Below, piece after piece: positions 43,421 through 54,104 of a stretch of 64,000 nucleotides of DNA. This stretch comes from Eurosta solidaginis. Lineage: Eukaryota > Arthropoda > Insecta > Diptera > Tephritidae. A program made the translations under genes and the position numbers. The stretch covers positions 252,650,978 through 252,714,977 of the forward strand of contig NC_090320.1 of assembly GCF_040869045.1 (NCBI RefSeq). The letters are read 5' to 3'. The stretch's first letter is position 1. Every line of letters begins with the position of its first letter. The notes under the pieces are model-generated. The model made no database searches, was not told the DNA's origin, and saw nothing but the letters and a program-made list of their open reading frames with translations.

Positions 43421-45414
43421 TTTATACTCAGTTGAGCAGAGCTCACAGAGTATATTAACTTTGATTGGATGACGGTTGGTTGTACAGGTATAAAGGAATC
43501 GAGATAGATATAGACTTCCATATATCAAAATCATCAGGATCGAAAAAAAAATTTGATTGAGACATGTCCGTCCGTCCGTCCGTTAACACGATAACTTGAG
43601 TAAATTTTGATGTATCTTGATGAATTTTGGTATGTAGGTTCCTAAGCACTCATCTCAGATCGCTATTTAAAATGAACGATATCGGACAATAACCACGCCC
43701 CCTTTTTCGATATCGAAAATTTCGAGAAAGACGAAAAGGTGCGATAATTCATTACCAAAGACGGATAAAGCGATGAAACTTGGTAGGTAAGTTTAACTTA
43801 TGACGAAGAATAGAAAATTAGAAAAATGTTGGGCAATGGGCGTGGCACCGCCCACTTTTAAAATAAGGTATTTTAAAATTTTGCAAGCTGTAATTTGACA
43901 GTCGTTGAAGGTATCATGATGAAATTTGGCAGGAACGTTACTCCTATTACTATATGTGTGCTTGATAAAAATTAGCAAAATCAGAGAACGACGACCCACT
44001 TTAAAAAAAAAAATTTTTAAGTCAAATTTTAACAAAAAATTTAATATCTTTACAGTATATAAGTAAATTATGTCAACATTCAACTCCAGTTATGATGTGG
44101 TGCAACAAAATGCAAAAATAAAAGAAAATTTCAAAATGGGCGTGGCCCCGCCCATGCCATAAGTCGAACAATCATTTCCCAATCCTTGTGAAATTTGGTA
44201 GGGACTTAGATTCTAGGATGATAACTTATTTCTGTGAAAAAAGGCGAAATCGGATGAAGCGACGCCCAGTTTTTATACACGGTCGACCGTCTGTCCTTCC
44301 GCTCGGCCGTTAACACAATAACTTGAGCAAAAATCGATATATCTTTACTAAACTCAGTTTACGTACTTACCTGAATTCTCTTTGTATTGGTATACAAAAA
44401 GGCCGAAATCCGACTATGATCACGCCCACTTGTTTGATATCGAAAATTACGAAAAAATGAAAAAAATGCCATAATTCTATACTAAATACGAAAAAAGGGA
44501 TGAAACATGGTGATTGGATTGGTTTATTGACGCGAAATATAACTTTAGAAAAAAACTTTGTAAAATGGTTGTGACACCTACCATATTAAGTAGAAGAAAT
44601 GAAAAAGCTCTGCAGGGCGAAATAAAAAACGCTTGAAATCTTGGCAGGTATTACATATATAAATAAATTAACGGTATCCAAGAGATGATTTTCTGGGTCA
44701 CCCTGGTCCACATTTTGGTCCATATTTAGAAAACGCCTTCACATATACAACTACCACCACTCCCTTTTAAAACTCTCATTAATACCTTTAATTTGATACC
44801 CATATCGTACAAACACATTCTAGAGCCACCCCTGGTCCACGTTTATGGCGATATCCCGAAAAGGCGTCCACCTATAGAACTAAGCCCCACGCCCTTTTAA
44901 TAAAACCCATTAACACCTTTCGTTTGATACCCGTATCGTACAAACATATTCTAGAGTCATCCCTGGTCCACCTTTGTGGCGATATCTCGAAAAAGCGACC
45001 ACCTATAGAACGAGGGTCCACTCTCTTTTAAAATACTCATTAACACCTTTCGTTTGATACCCATATTGTATAAACGCATTCTAGAGTCACCTCTGGTCCA
45101 CCTTTATGGTGATATTTCGAAACGGATTCCACCTATAGAACTAAGGCCCACTCCATTTTAAAATACTCATTAACACCTATCGTTTGATACCCATATTGTA
45201 CAATCAAATTCTAAGGCCACCCCTGGTACACCTTTATGGCGATATCTGGAAACGGCGTCCACCTATGGAACTAAGGATTACTCCCTTTTAAAATACCCAT
45301 TAAAACCTCTCATTTGATACCCATATCTTGCAAACAAATTCTAGAGTCAACCCTGATCCACCTTTATGGCGATATCCCTAAATGGCGTCCACCTACAGAA
45401 CTATGGCCCACTCC
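43421..45414 (+). mobile_element. Main-family Helentron-like element, 3'-truncated
   Basis: It opens with an intact 5' hairpin (TATACTC...GAGTATA, 43424-43455) and TTGGTTGTACAGGTATAAAG. It has a (CCGT)n run, two GATATCGAAAA boxes, CACGCCCACTTG and GGGCGTGGCCCCGCCCATGC, then about six satellite units from 44695. It breaks off inside the last unit at about 45414, about 180 bp before the expected 3' hairpin, where family-2 sequence begins. Confidence 0.85.
44695..45414 (+). repeat. 128-130 bp satellite array, about six units
   Basis: Markers TTCTAGAGTCA or variants occur near 44818, 44948, 45077, 45207 and 45338. Units differ more from one another than those of the long arrays, suggesting an older array without recent homogenisation. 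Confidence 0.85.
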
Positions 45415-46312
45415 GAAACCCAAATTGTAAGTCCTTAAAGGAAAATAGATAGACCCACCATTAAGTATACCGAAATAATCAGTTTGAAGAGCTGAGTTGA
45501 TTTAGCCATGTCCGTCTGTCCGTCTGTCCGTCTGTCTGTTTGTATGCAAACTAGTCCCTCAATTTTTGAGATATCTTGATAAAATTTGGTGAGCGGGTGT
45601 ATTTGGGTGTCCGATTAGACATTTGTTGGAACCGGCCGGATCGGACCACTATAGCATATATCCTCCATACAACCGATTTTTCAGAAAAGGAGGATTTTTG
45701 TAATATCTTACTCAATTTAACAGATTGAAGCTTCAAACTTCACCATATACTTTCGTATATTGCACATATTGTTGCCTGAAAAAATTGATGAGATCGGTCT
45801 TATATATAGTATATATCCCCCACAACCGATTGTTCAGATAAGAAACTTTTCGTAATAACTGCCCTATTTTAAGATCTATATGCTTCAAATTTCAACGAAT
45901 GCTTACGTATATAGCATATATTGATGTCTGAAAAAATCGTATAGATCGGTGGTATATATAGTATATATATGGTGGTATATATAGTTTATATATAGTATAT
46001 ATATATATCTTCGCAATTTTAGCCCCATTTTAACAGCTAGAAGCTTCAAATTTCACCGAACTCTTATGTATATGGCATATATTGTTGTCTGAAAAAATCA
46101 TAGAGATCGGTGGTACATATATTATATACCCCATATAAACTCTATTTTTTTGCCCCTTTTTTACGGCTAGAAGCTTCAAAATTCATAACATTTCATCAAA
46201 TAGTTACATCTACGTCATATATTGTTGAAATACGTGATTCGTGGTCATAGTTTTTACACGCAGACCACAAAAAACCTGAAACTTTGCATCCTCACACAGA
46301 TTACCTACCTAT
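45415..46312 (+). mobile_element. Family-2 Helentron-like element, left part
   Basis: This second family starts with AGACCCACCATTAAGTATAC, then GATTTAGCCATGTCCGTCTG, TGAGATATCTTGATAAAATT, GGAACCGGCCGGATCGGACC and ATACAACCGATTTTTCAG. Repeated modules follow with AGATCGGTGGTATATATAG and TAGAAGCTTCAAATTTCA. The layout resembles the main family, with (CCGT/CTGT)n then short modules, but the sequence differs. It is interrupted at about 46312 by the next main-family element and appears to continue at 49834. Confidence 0.75.
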
Positions 46313-49300
46313 TTTTATACTCAGTTGAGCAGAGCTCACAGAGTATATTAAGTTTGATTGGATAACGGTTGGTTGTACATATATAAAGGAATCGAGATAG
46401 ATATAGACTTCCATATATCAAAATAATCAGGATCGAAAAAAAATTTGATTGAGCCATGTCCGTCCGTCCGTCCGTCCGTCCGTCCGTCCGTCCGTCCGTC
46501 CGTTAACACGATAACTTGAGTAAATTTTGAGCTATCTTGATGAAATTTGGTATGTAGATTCCTGGGCACTCATCTCAGATCGCTATTTAAAATGAACGAT
46601 ATCGGACTATAACCACGCCCACTTTTTCGATATCGAAAATTTCGAAAAACCGAAAAAATGCGATAATTCATTGCCAAAGGCAATTAAAGCGATGAAACTT
46701 GGCAGATGGGTTGACGTTATGACGCAGAATAGAAAATTAGTAAGATTTTGGACAATGGGCGTGGCACCGCCCACTTTTACAAGAAGGTAATTTAAAAGTT
46801 TTGCAAGCTGTAATTTGGCAGTCGTTGAAGATATCATGATGAAATTTGGCAGGAACGCTGCTACTATTACTATATATGTGCCAAATAAAAATTAGCAAAA
46901 TTGGATGAAGAACACGCCCACTTTTTAAAAAAAAAATTTTTTTAATCCAAATTTTAACAAAAAATTTAATATCTTTACTGTATATAAGTAAATTAAGTCA
47001 AAATTCAACTCCTGTAATGATATGATGCAACAAAATACAAAAATAAAAGAAAATTTCAAAATGGGCGTGGCTCCGCCCATTTTCATTTAGTTTGTCTAGA
47101 ATACTTTTAATGCCATAAGTCGAACAAAAATTTACCAATCCTTCTCAAATTTGGTAGGCACATAGATTCTATGACGGTAACTATTCTCTGTGAAAATGGC
47201 CGAAATCGGTGGAAGCCATGCCCAGTTTTTATACACAGTCCACCGTCTGTCCTTCCGCTCGGCTGTTAACACAATAACTTAAGCAAAAACCGATATATCT
47301 TTACTAAACTTAGCCCACCTACTTATCTGAACTCACTTTATCTCGGTATAAAAAATAGCCGAAATCCGACCATAACCACGCCCACTTTATCGATATCGAA
47401 AATTACGAAAAATGAAAAAAATGCCATAATTCTATACCAAATACGAAAAAAGGGATGAAACATGGTAACTGGATTGGTTTATTGACGCAAAATATAACTT
47501 TGGAAAAAATTTTGTAAAATGGGTGTGACACCTACCATATTAAGTAGAAGAAAATGAAAAAGTTCTACAAGGCAAAATCAACAGCCCTTGGAATCTTGGC
47601 AGGAATACTGTTAGTGGTATTGCATATATAAATAAATTAGCAGTACCCGACAGATGATTTTCTGGATCACCTGGTCCACATTTTGGTCGATATCGCGAGA
47701 ACACCTTCACATATACATCTAAGGGCCACTCGCTTTTAAAACCCTCATTAATACCTTTAATTTGATATCCATATCGTACAAACACATTCTAGAGTCACCC
47801 CTGGCCCACCCTAATGGCGATATCTCGAAAAGGCGTCCACCTATAGACCTAATGCCCACTCCCTCTTAAAATGCTCAGTAACACCTTTCGTTTGATACCC
47901 ATATCGTACAAACATTCTAGAGTCACCTCTGGCCCACCCTAATGGCGATATCTCGAAAAGGCGTCCACCTATAGACCTAATGTCCACTCCCTCTTAAAAT
48001 GCTCAGTAACACCTTTCGTTTGATACCCATATCGTACAAACATTCTAGAGTCACCCCTGGTCCACCCTATTGGCGATGTCTCGAAAAGGCCACCTATAGA
48101 CCTAATGCCCACTCCCTCTTAAAATGCTCAGTAACACATTTCGTTTGATACCCATATCGTACAAACATTCTAGAGTCCCCCTGGCCCACCCTAATGGCGA
48201 TATCTCGAAAAGGCGTCCACCTATAGACCTAATGCCCACTCCCTCTTAAAATGCTCAGTCACACCTTTCGTTTGATACCCATATCGTACAAACATTCTAG
48301 AGTCACCCTTGGTCCACCTTTATGGCGATATCTCGAAAAGGCGTCCACCTATAGACCTAATGCCCACTCCCTCTTAAAATGCTCAGTAACACCTTTCGTT
48401 TGATACCCATATCGTACAAACATTCTAGAGTCACCCTTGGTCCACCTTTATGGCGATATCTCGAAAAGGCGTCCACATATAGAACTAAGGATTACTCCCT
48501 TTTAAAATACTCATTACCACCTTTCATTTGATACCCATATCGTACAAACACATTCTAGAGTCACCACTGGCCCACCCTAATGGCGATATCTCGAAAAGGC
48601 GTCCACCTATAGACCTAATGCCCACTCCCTCTTAAAATGCTCAGTAACACCTTTCGTTTGATACCCATATTGCACAAACATTATAGAGTCACCCCTGGCC
48701 CACACTAATGGCGATATCTCGAAAAGACGTCCACCTATAGACCTAATGCCCACTCCCTCTTAAAATGCTCAGTAACACCTTTCGTTTGATACCCATATCG
48801 TACAAACACATTCTAGAGTCACCCCTGGCCCACCCTAATGACGATATCTCGAAAAGGCGTCCACTTATAGACCTAATGCTCACTCCCTCTTAAAATGCTC
48901 AGTAACACCTTTCGTTTGATACCCATATCGTACAAACATTCTAGAGTCACCCTTGGTCCACCTTTATGGCGATATATCGAAAAGGCGTCCACCTATAGAA
49001 CTAAGGATTACTCCCTTTTAAGATACTCATTACCATCTTTCATTTGATACCCATATCATACAAACACATTCTAGAGTCACCCCTGGCCCACCCTAATGGC
49101 AATATCTCGAAAAGGCGTCCACCTATAGACCTAATGCCCACTCCCTCTTAAAATGCTCAGTAACACCTTTCATTTGATTCCCATATCGTACAAACACATT
49201 CTAGAGACACCCCTGGTCCACCTTTATGGCGATATCTCGAAACGGCGGCCACCTATGGACTAAGGATCACTCCTTTTCAAAATACTCATTAACAGCTTTC

Positions 49301-49833
49301 CTTTGATACCCATATCGTACAAACATATTCTAGAGTCACCCCTGGTCCACCTTTATGGCGATTTCTCGAAAAGGCGTTCACCTATAGAACTAAAGCCCAT
49401 TCCCTTTTAAAATACTCATTACCACCTTTCATTTGATACCCATATCCTACAAACACATTCTAGAGTCACCCCTGGTCCACCTTAATGGCGATATCTCGAA
49501 AGGGCGTCCACCGATAGACCTAGCCCCACACCCTCTTAAAATGCTCAGTAACACCTTTCATTTGATACCCATATCGTACAAACAAATTCTAGAGTCAGCC
49601 CTGGTCCACCTTTATGGCGATATTCCTAAATGGCGTCCATCCATAGAACTATGGCCTACTCTCTCTTAAAATACTCTTTAATACCTTCCATTTGATACAC
49701 ATGTCATACAACCACATTCCAAGGTTACCCTAGGTTCATTTTCCTACATGGTGATTTTCCTTATTTTGTCTCCATAGCTCTCAACTGAGTATGTAATGTT
49801 CGGTTACACCCGAACTTAGCCTTCCTTACTTGT
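46313..49833 (+). mobile_element. Main-family Helentron-like element, longest copy (3.5 kb)
   Basis: The 5' end has the nested hairpin: outer stem TATACTC/GAGTATA and inner TGAGC-AGA-GCTCA. The CCGT microsatellite at 46459-46503 is the longest here, about eleven units. The body carries CACGCCCACTTTTTCGATAT and GGGCGTGGCTCCGCCCATTT. Sixteen satellite units follow (47660-49740). The 3' end has the perfect hairpin GTTCGG-TTACAC-CCGAAC at about 49799-49816 and CCTTCCTTACTTGTT. It sits inside a family-2 element. No Rep or helicase frame is present. Confidence 0.92.
47660..49740 (+). repeat. 128-bp satellite array, about 16 units
   Basis: CTAGAGTC markers lie at 47789, 47917, 48045, 48170, 48297, 48425, 48555, about 48683 (mutated), 48813, 48941, 49071, 49201, 49330, 49460 and 49589, plus a final CCAAGG variant. 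Spacings are 125-130 bp. Length differences come mainly from ACACATTC versus ACATTC at the unit joint. Open frames in this stretch are artefacts of the period. Confidence 0.93.
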
Positions 49834-50010
49834 TTATTTTATATTTATCTTAAAAATCGTTTAGGTATGTAGATCTGTTCACTAGATATTTTTTATCTTA
49901 TACATCCGATTATTCAGAGATTTCGAACGGGGTAAGATTATTGTTCAGCCCTATTCATGAAAGGTATGAAGTCTTCGGCATAGCCGAAGACAGTCCCGTC
50001 CTTACTTGTT
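49834..50010 (+). mobile_element. Family-2 Helentron-like element, 3' end with 9-bp hairpin
   Basis: ATCGTTTAGGTATGTAGATC and CATCCGATTATTCAGAGAT lead to a strong terminal hairpin, GTCTTCGGC-ATA-GCCGAAGAC at 49971-49991, followed by AGTCCCGTCCTTACTTGTT. The final CCTTACTTGTT is the same as in the main family although the hairpin differs. Read with 45415-46312, it is the right part of the element interrupted at 46312. Confidence 0.82.
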
Positions 50011-50031
50011 TATTTTTTTTAATTACATTTC

Positions 50032-51693
50032 TTTTTATACTCAGTTGAGCAGAGCTCACAGAGTATATTAACTTTGATTGGATAACGGTTGGTTGTACAG
50101 GTATAAAGGAATCGAGATAGATATAGACTTCCATATATCCAAATCATAAGGATCGAAAAAAAATTTGATTGAGCCATGTCCGTCCGTCCGTCCGTTAACA
50201 CGATAACTTGAGTAAATTTAGAGGTATTTTTTTTAAATTTGGTATGTAGGTTCCTGAGCACTCATCTCAGATCGGTATTTAAAATGAACAATATCGGACT
50301 ATAACCACGCCCACTTTTTCGATATCGAAAATTTCGAAAAACCGAAAAAGTGCGATAATTCTTTACCAAAGACGGATAAAGCGATGAAACGTGGTAAGTG
50401 AGTTGAACTTATGACGCAGAATAGAAAATTATAAATTTTGGACAATGGGCGTGGCACCGCCCACTTTTAAAAGAAGGTAATTTAAAAATTTGCAAGCTGT
50501 AATTTGGCAGTCGTCGAATATATCATGATGAAATTTGGCAGGAACGTTGCTCCTATTTCTATATGTATGCTTAATAAAAATTAGCAAAATCGGAGAACGA
50601 CGCCGCCCACTTCAAAAAAAAAATTATTTTTTTTTAAAGTCAAAATTTAACAAAAAATTTAATATCTTTACAGTATATAAGTAAATTATGTCAACATTCG
50701 ACTCCAGTAATGATATGGTGCAACAAAATGCAAAAATAAAAGAAAATTTCAAAATGGGCGTGTTCCGCCCTTTTTAATTTAATTTGTCTAGGACACTTTT
50801 AATGCCATAAGTCCAACAAAAATTTACCAATCCTTGTGAAATTTGGTAGGGGCTTAGATTCTAGGACGATAATTGTTATCTGTGTAAAGGGCGGAATCGG
50901 TTGACCCACGCCCAGTTTTTATACACAGTCGACCGTCTGTCCTTCCGCTCGGCCATTAACAGGATAACTTGAGCAAAAATCGATATATCTTTACTAAACT
51001 CAGTTCACGTACTTGCCTGAACTCGCTTTGTATTGTTATACAAAATGGCCGAAATCCGACTATGACCACGCCCACTTTTACGATATCGAAAATTACGAAA
51101 AATGAAAAAAATTCCATAATTCTATACCAAATACGAAAAAGGGATGAAACATGGTAATTGGAATGGTTTATTGACGCAAATTATAACTTTAGAAAAAAAC
51201 TTTAGAATAAAATGAAAAAGTTTTGCAGGGCGAAATAAAAAACCCTTGAAATCTTGGCAGGAATACTGTTCGCACTATTATATATATAAATAAATTAGCG
51301 GTATCCAACAGATGATGTTCTGGGTCACCCTGGTCCACATTTTGGTCGATATCTGGAAAACTCCTTGACATATAGAACTACCACCACTCCCTTTTAAAAA
51401 CCTCATTAATACCTTTAATTTGATACCCATATCGTACAAACAAATTCTAGAGTCAACCCTCATCCACCTTTATGGCGATATCCCTAAATGGCGGCCACCT
51501 ATAGAACTATGGCACACTCCCTCATAAAATACTCTTTAATACCGTTCATTTGATACACATGTCATACAAACACATTCCAGGGTTACCCTCGGTTCATTTT
51601 CCTGCATGGTTATTTTCCCTTATGTTGTCACCATAGCTCTCAACTGAGTATGTAATGTTCGGTTACACCCGATCTTAACCTTCCTTACTTGTT
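50032..51693 (+). mobile_element. Main-family Helentron-like element, short form (1.66 kb)
   Basis: Both ends are intact: the 5' hairpin from TATACTC at 50036 and the 3' hairpin GTTCGG-TTACAC-CCGATC before TTCCTTACTTGTT. There is only a three-unit CCGT run. Two satellite units remain (51300-51600), corresponding to the conserved first and last units. It begins about 20 bp after the end of the family-2 element. Confidence 0.9.
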
Positions 51694-51734
51694 TTTCTTA
51701 TTACTTTTCCATTTTCTCTTCTGTATATTTGCGA

Positions 51735-52340
51735 TTTAGCGAAAAACCATAAATGTGTGATAATTCAATACCAAAGACGGATAAAGCGATACAACTCTAA
51801 CTTGGTAGGTGGGTTGACCTTATGACGCAGAATAGAAAATTAGTAAAATTTTGTACAATGGGCATGGCACGGCCCGCTTTTAAAAGAAGGTCATTTCAAA
51901 TTTCAGCAAGCTTTAATTTGGCAGACGTTGAAGATATCATGATGAAATTTGGTAGGCACGTTACTCCTATTACTATATGTGCGCCAAATAAAAATTAGCG
52001 AAATCGGATGACGAACACGCCCACTTTTAAACAATTTTTTTCTAAAGTCAAATTTTAACAAAAAATGTAATACCTTTACAGTATAAAAGTAAATTATGTC
52101 AACATTCGACTCCAGTAATGATAGGGTGCAACAAAATACAAAGATAAAAGAAAATTTCAAAATGGGCGTAACTCCGCCATTTTTCATTTAATTTGTCTAG
52201 GATACTTTTAACACCATAAATCGAACAAAATTTACCAATCCTTTTGAAATTTGGTAGGGGCATAGATTTTATGACGTTAACTGTTTTCTGTGAAAATAGG
52301 CGAAAACTGTTGAAGCCACGCCCACTTCTTAGACACAGAG
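51735..52340 (+). mobile_element. Main-family Helentron-like body fragment
   Basis: Body sequence without either terminus: CAAAGACGGATAAAGCGAT, ACAATGGGCATGGCACGGCC, AACACGCCCACTTTTAAAC and AACTCCGCCATTTTTCATTT. It ends near GCCACGCCCACTTCTTAGAC. It lies directly after the short element and before the next full one. Confidence 0.8.
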
Positions 52341-52479
52341 TAAGAAAGCAACATCTTTAGCCCATTAGTTGAATAATCAATGAGAGAATTATATAATTTA
52401 AAGAAAGTTGATAGAATTATATAATTTAAAGTAAGTTATGAATTAAGGGAGCATATAACTGCTAGTTTGAAATAACTGG
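52341..52479. repeat. Small direct repeat in spacer
   Basis: AGAATTATATAATTTAAAG occurs twice, at about 52384 and 52413. Confidence 0.7.
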
Positions 52480-54095
52480 TTTTTATACTCAGTTGAGCAG
52501 AGCTCACAGAGTATATTAAGTTTGATTGGATAACGGTTGGTTGTACATATATAAAGGATTACTTTTGAAATTTGGTGGGGGCATAGATCTTATGACATTA
52601 ACTGTTTTCTGTGAAAATGGGCGAAATCGGTCGATGCCGCGTCCAGTTTTTATACACAGTCGTCCGTCTGTCCTTCCGCATGGCCGTTAACACGATAACT
52701 TGAGCAAAAATCGACATATCTTTAATGAACTTAGTTCGCGTGCTTACTTGAACTCACTTTATCTTGGTATGAAAAATGAACGAAATCAGACTATAACCAC
52801 GCCCACTTTTTCGATATCGAAAATTACGAAAAATTAAAAATGCCATAATTCTATACCAAATACGAAAAAAGGGATGAAACATGGTAAGGTAATTGGATTG
52901 TTTTATTGACGCTAAATATAACTTTAGAAAAAACTTTATGAAATGGTTGTGACACCTACCATATTAAGCAGAAGAAAATGAAAAAGTTCTGCAGGGCGAA
53001 ATAAAAAACCCTTAAAATCTTGGCAGCTATTACATATATAAATAAATTAGCGGTATCCAACAGATGATGTTCTGGGTCACCCTGGTTCACACTTTGGTCG
53101 ATATCTGGAAAACGCCTTCACACCACCCCCTTTTAAAACTCTCATTAATACCTTTAATTTGATACCCATATCGTACAAACCCATTCTAAAGTCACTCCAG
53201 GTCCACCTTTATGGCGATATCTCGAAAAGGCGTCCATCTATAGAACTAAGCCCCACGCCGTTTTAAAATACTCATTAAAACCTTTCATTTGATACCCATA
53301 TCGTACAAACATATTCTAAAGTCACCCCTGGTCCACCTTTGTGGTGATATCTCGAAAAGGCGAACACCTATAGAACGAAGGCACACTCCCTTTTAAAAAT
53401 ACTTATTAGCACCTTTCATTTGATACCCATATCGTACAAACTTCTTTTGATACCCATATTGTACAAACAAATTCTAGGGTCACCCCTGCTCCACCTTTAT
53501 GGCGATATCTCGAAACGGCGTCCACCTATGGAACTAAGGATTACTCCCTTTTAAAATACTCACTAACACCTTTCTTTTGATACCCATATTGTACAAACAC
53601 ATTCTAGAGTCACCCCTGGTCCACCTCTATGGCGATATTTCGAAACGGCATCCACCTATAGAACTAAGGCCCACTCCCTTTTAAAATACTCATTAACACC
53701 ATTCGTTTGATGCCCATATTGCACAAACAAATTGTAGGGTCACCCCCTGTCCACCTTTATGGCTATATCTCGAAACGGCGCCCACCTATGGAACTAAGGA
53801 TTACTCCCTTTTAAAATACTCATTAACACCTTTCATTTGATACCCATATCGTACAAACGCATTCTAGAGTCAACCCTGATCCACCTTTGTGGCTATATCC
53901 CTAAATGGCGTCCACCTATAGAACTATGGCCCACTCCCTCATAAAATACTCTTTAATGCCTTTCATTTGATACACATTCCAGGGTTTTCCTCGGTTCATT
54001 TTCCTACATGGTTATTTTCCCTTATGTTGTCACCATAGCTCTCAACTGAGTATGTAATGTTCGGTTACACCCGAACTTAACCTTCCTTACTTGTT
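52480..54095 (+). mobile_element. Main-family Helentron-like element with internal deletion
   Basis: The 5' hairpin and about 75 bp of the 5' end are intact up to TACATATATAAAGGATT. The sequence then jumps to ACTTTTGAAATTTGGTGGGG, which lies about 800 bp further on in full copies. It keeps seven to eight satellite units (53070-53990), one partial near 53440, and a perfect 3' hairpin with TTCCTTACTTGTT. Both termini survive despite the deletion. Confidence 0.87.
53070..53990 (+). repeat. 128-bp satellite array, seven to eight units
   Basis: Markers of the CTAGAGTCACCC type lie near 53187, 53312, 53475, 53605, 53735 and 53865. A partial unit repeats TTTGATACCCATATTGTACA at 53447. First and last units match those of other elements. 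Confidence 0.87.
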
Positions 54096-54104
54096 TTTTT
54101 TTGC

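Noticed and set aside
47540..49669. Open reading frames within the satellite arrays (47540-47785, 49433-49669, also 39435-39722)
   Set aside because: They follow the tandem period or the Helentron body, have no domain features and recur by copy. They are by-products of the repeat.
46313..49833. LTR retrotransposon
   Set aside because: There are no direct terminal repeats, primer binding site or polyprotein. The ends are hairpins and subterminal inverted repeats.
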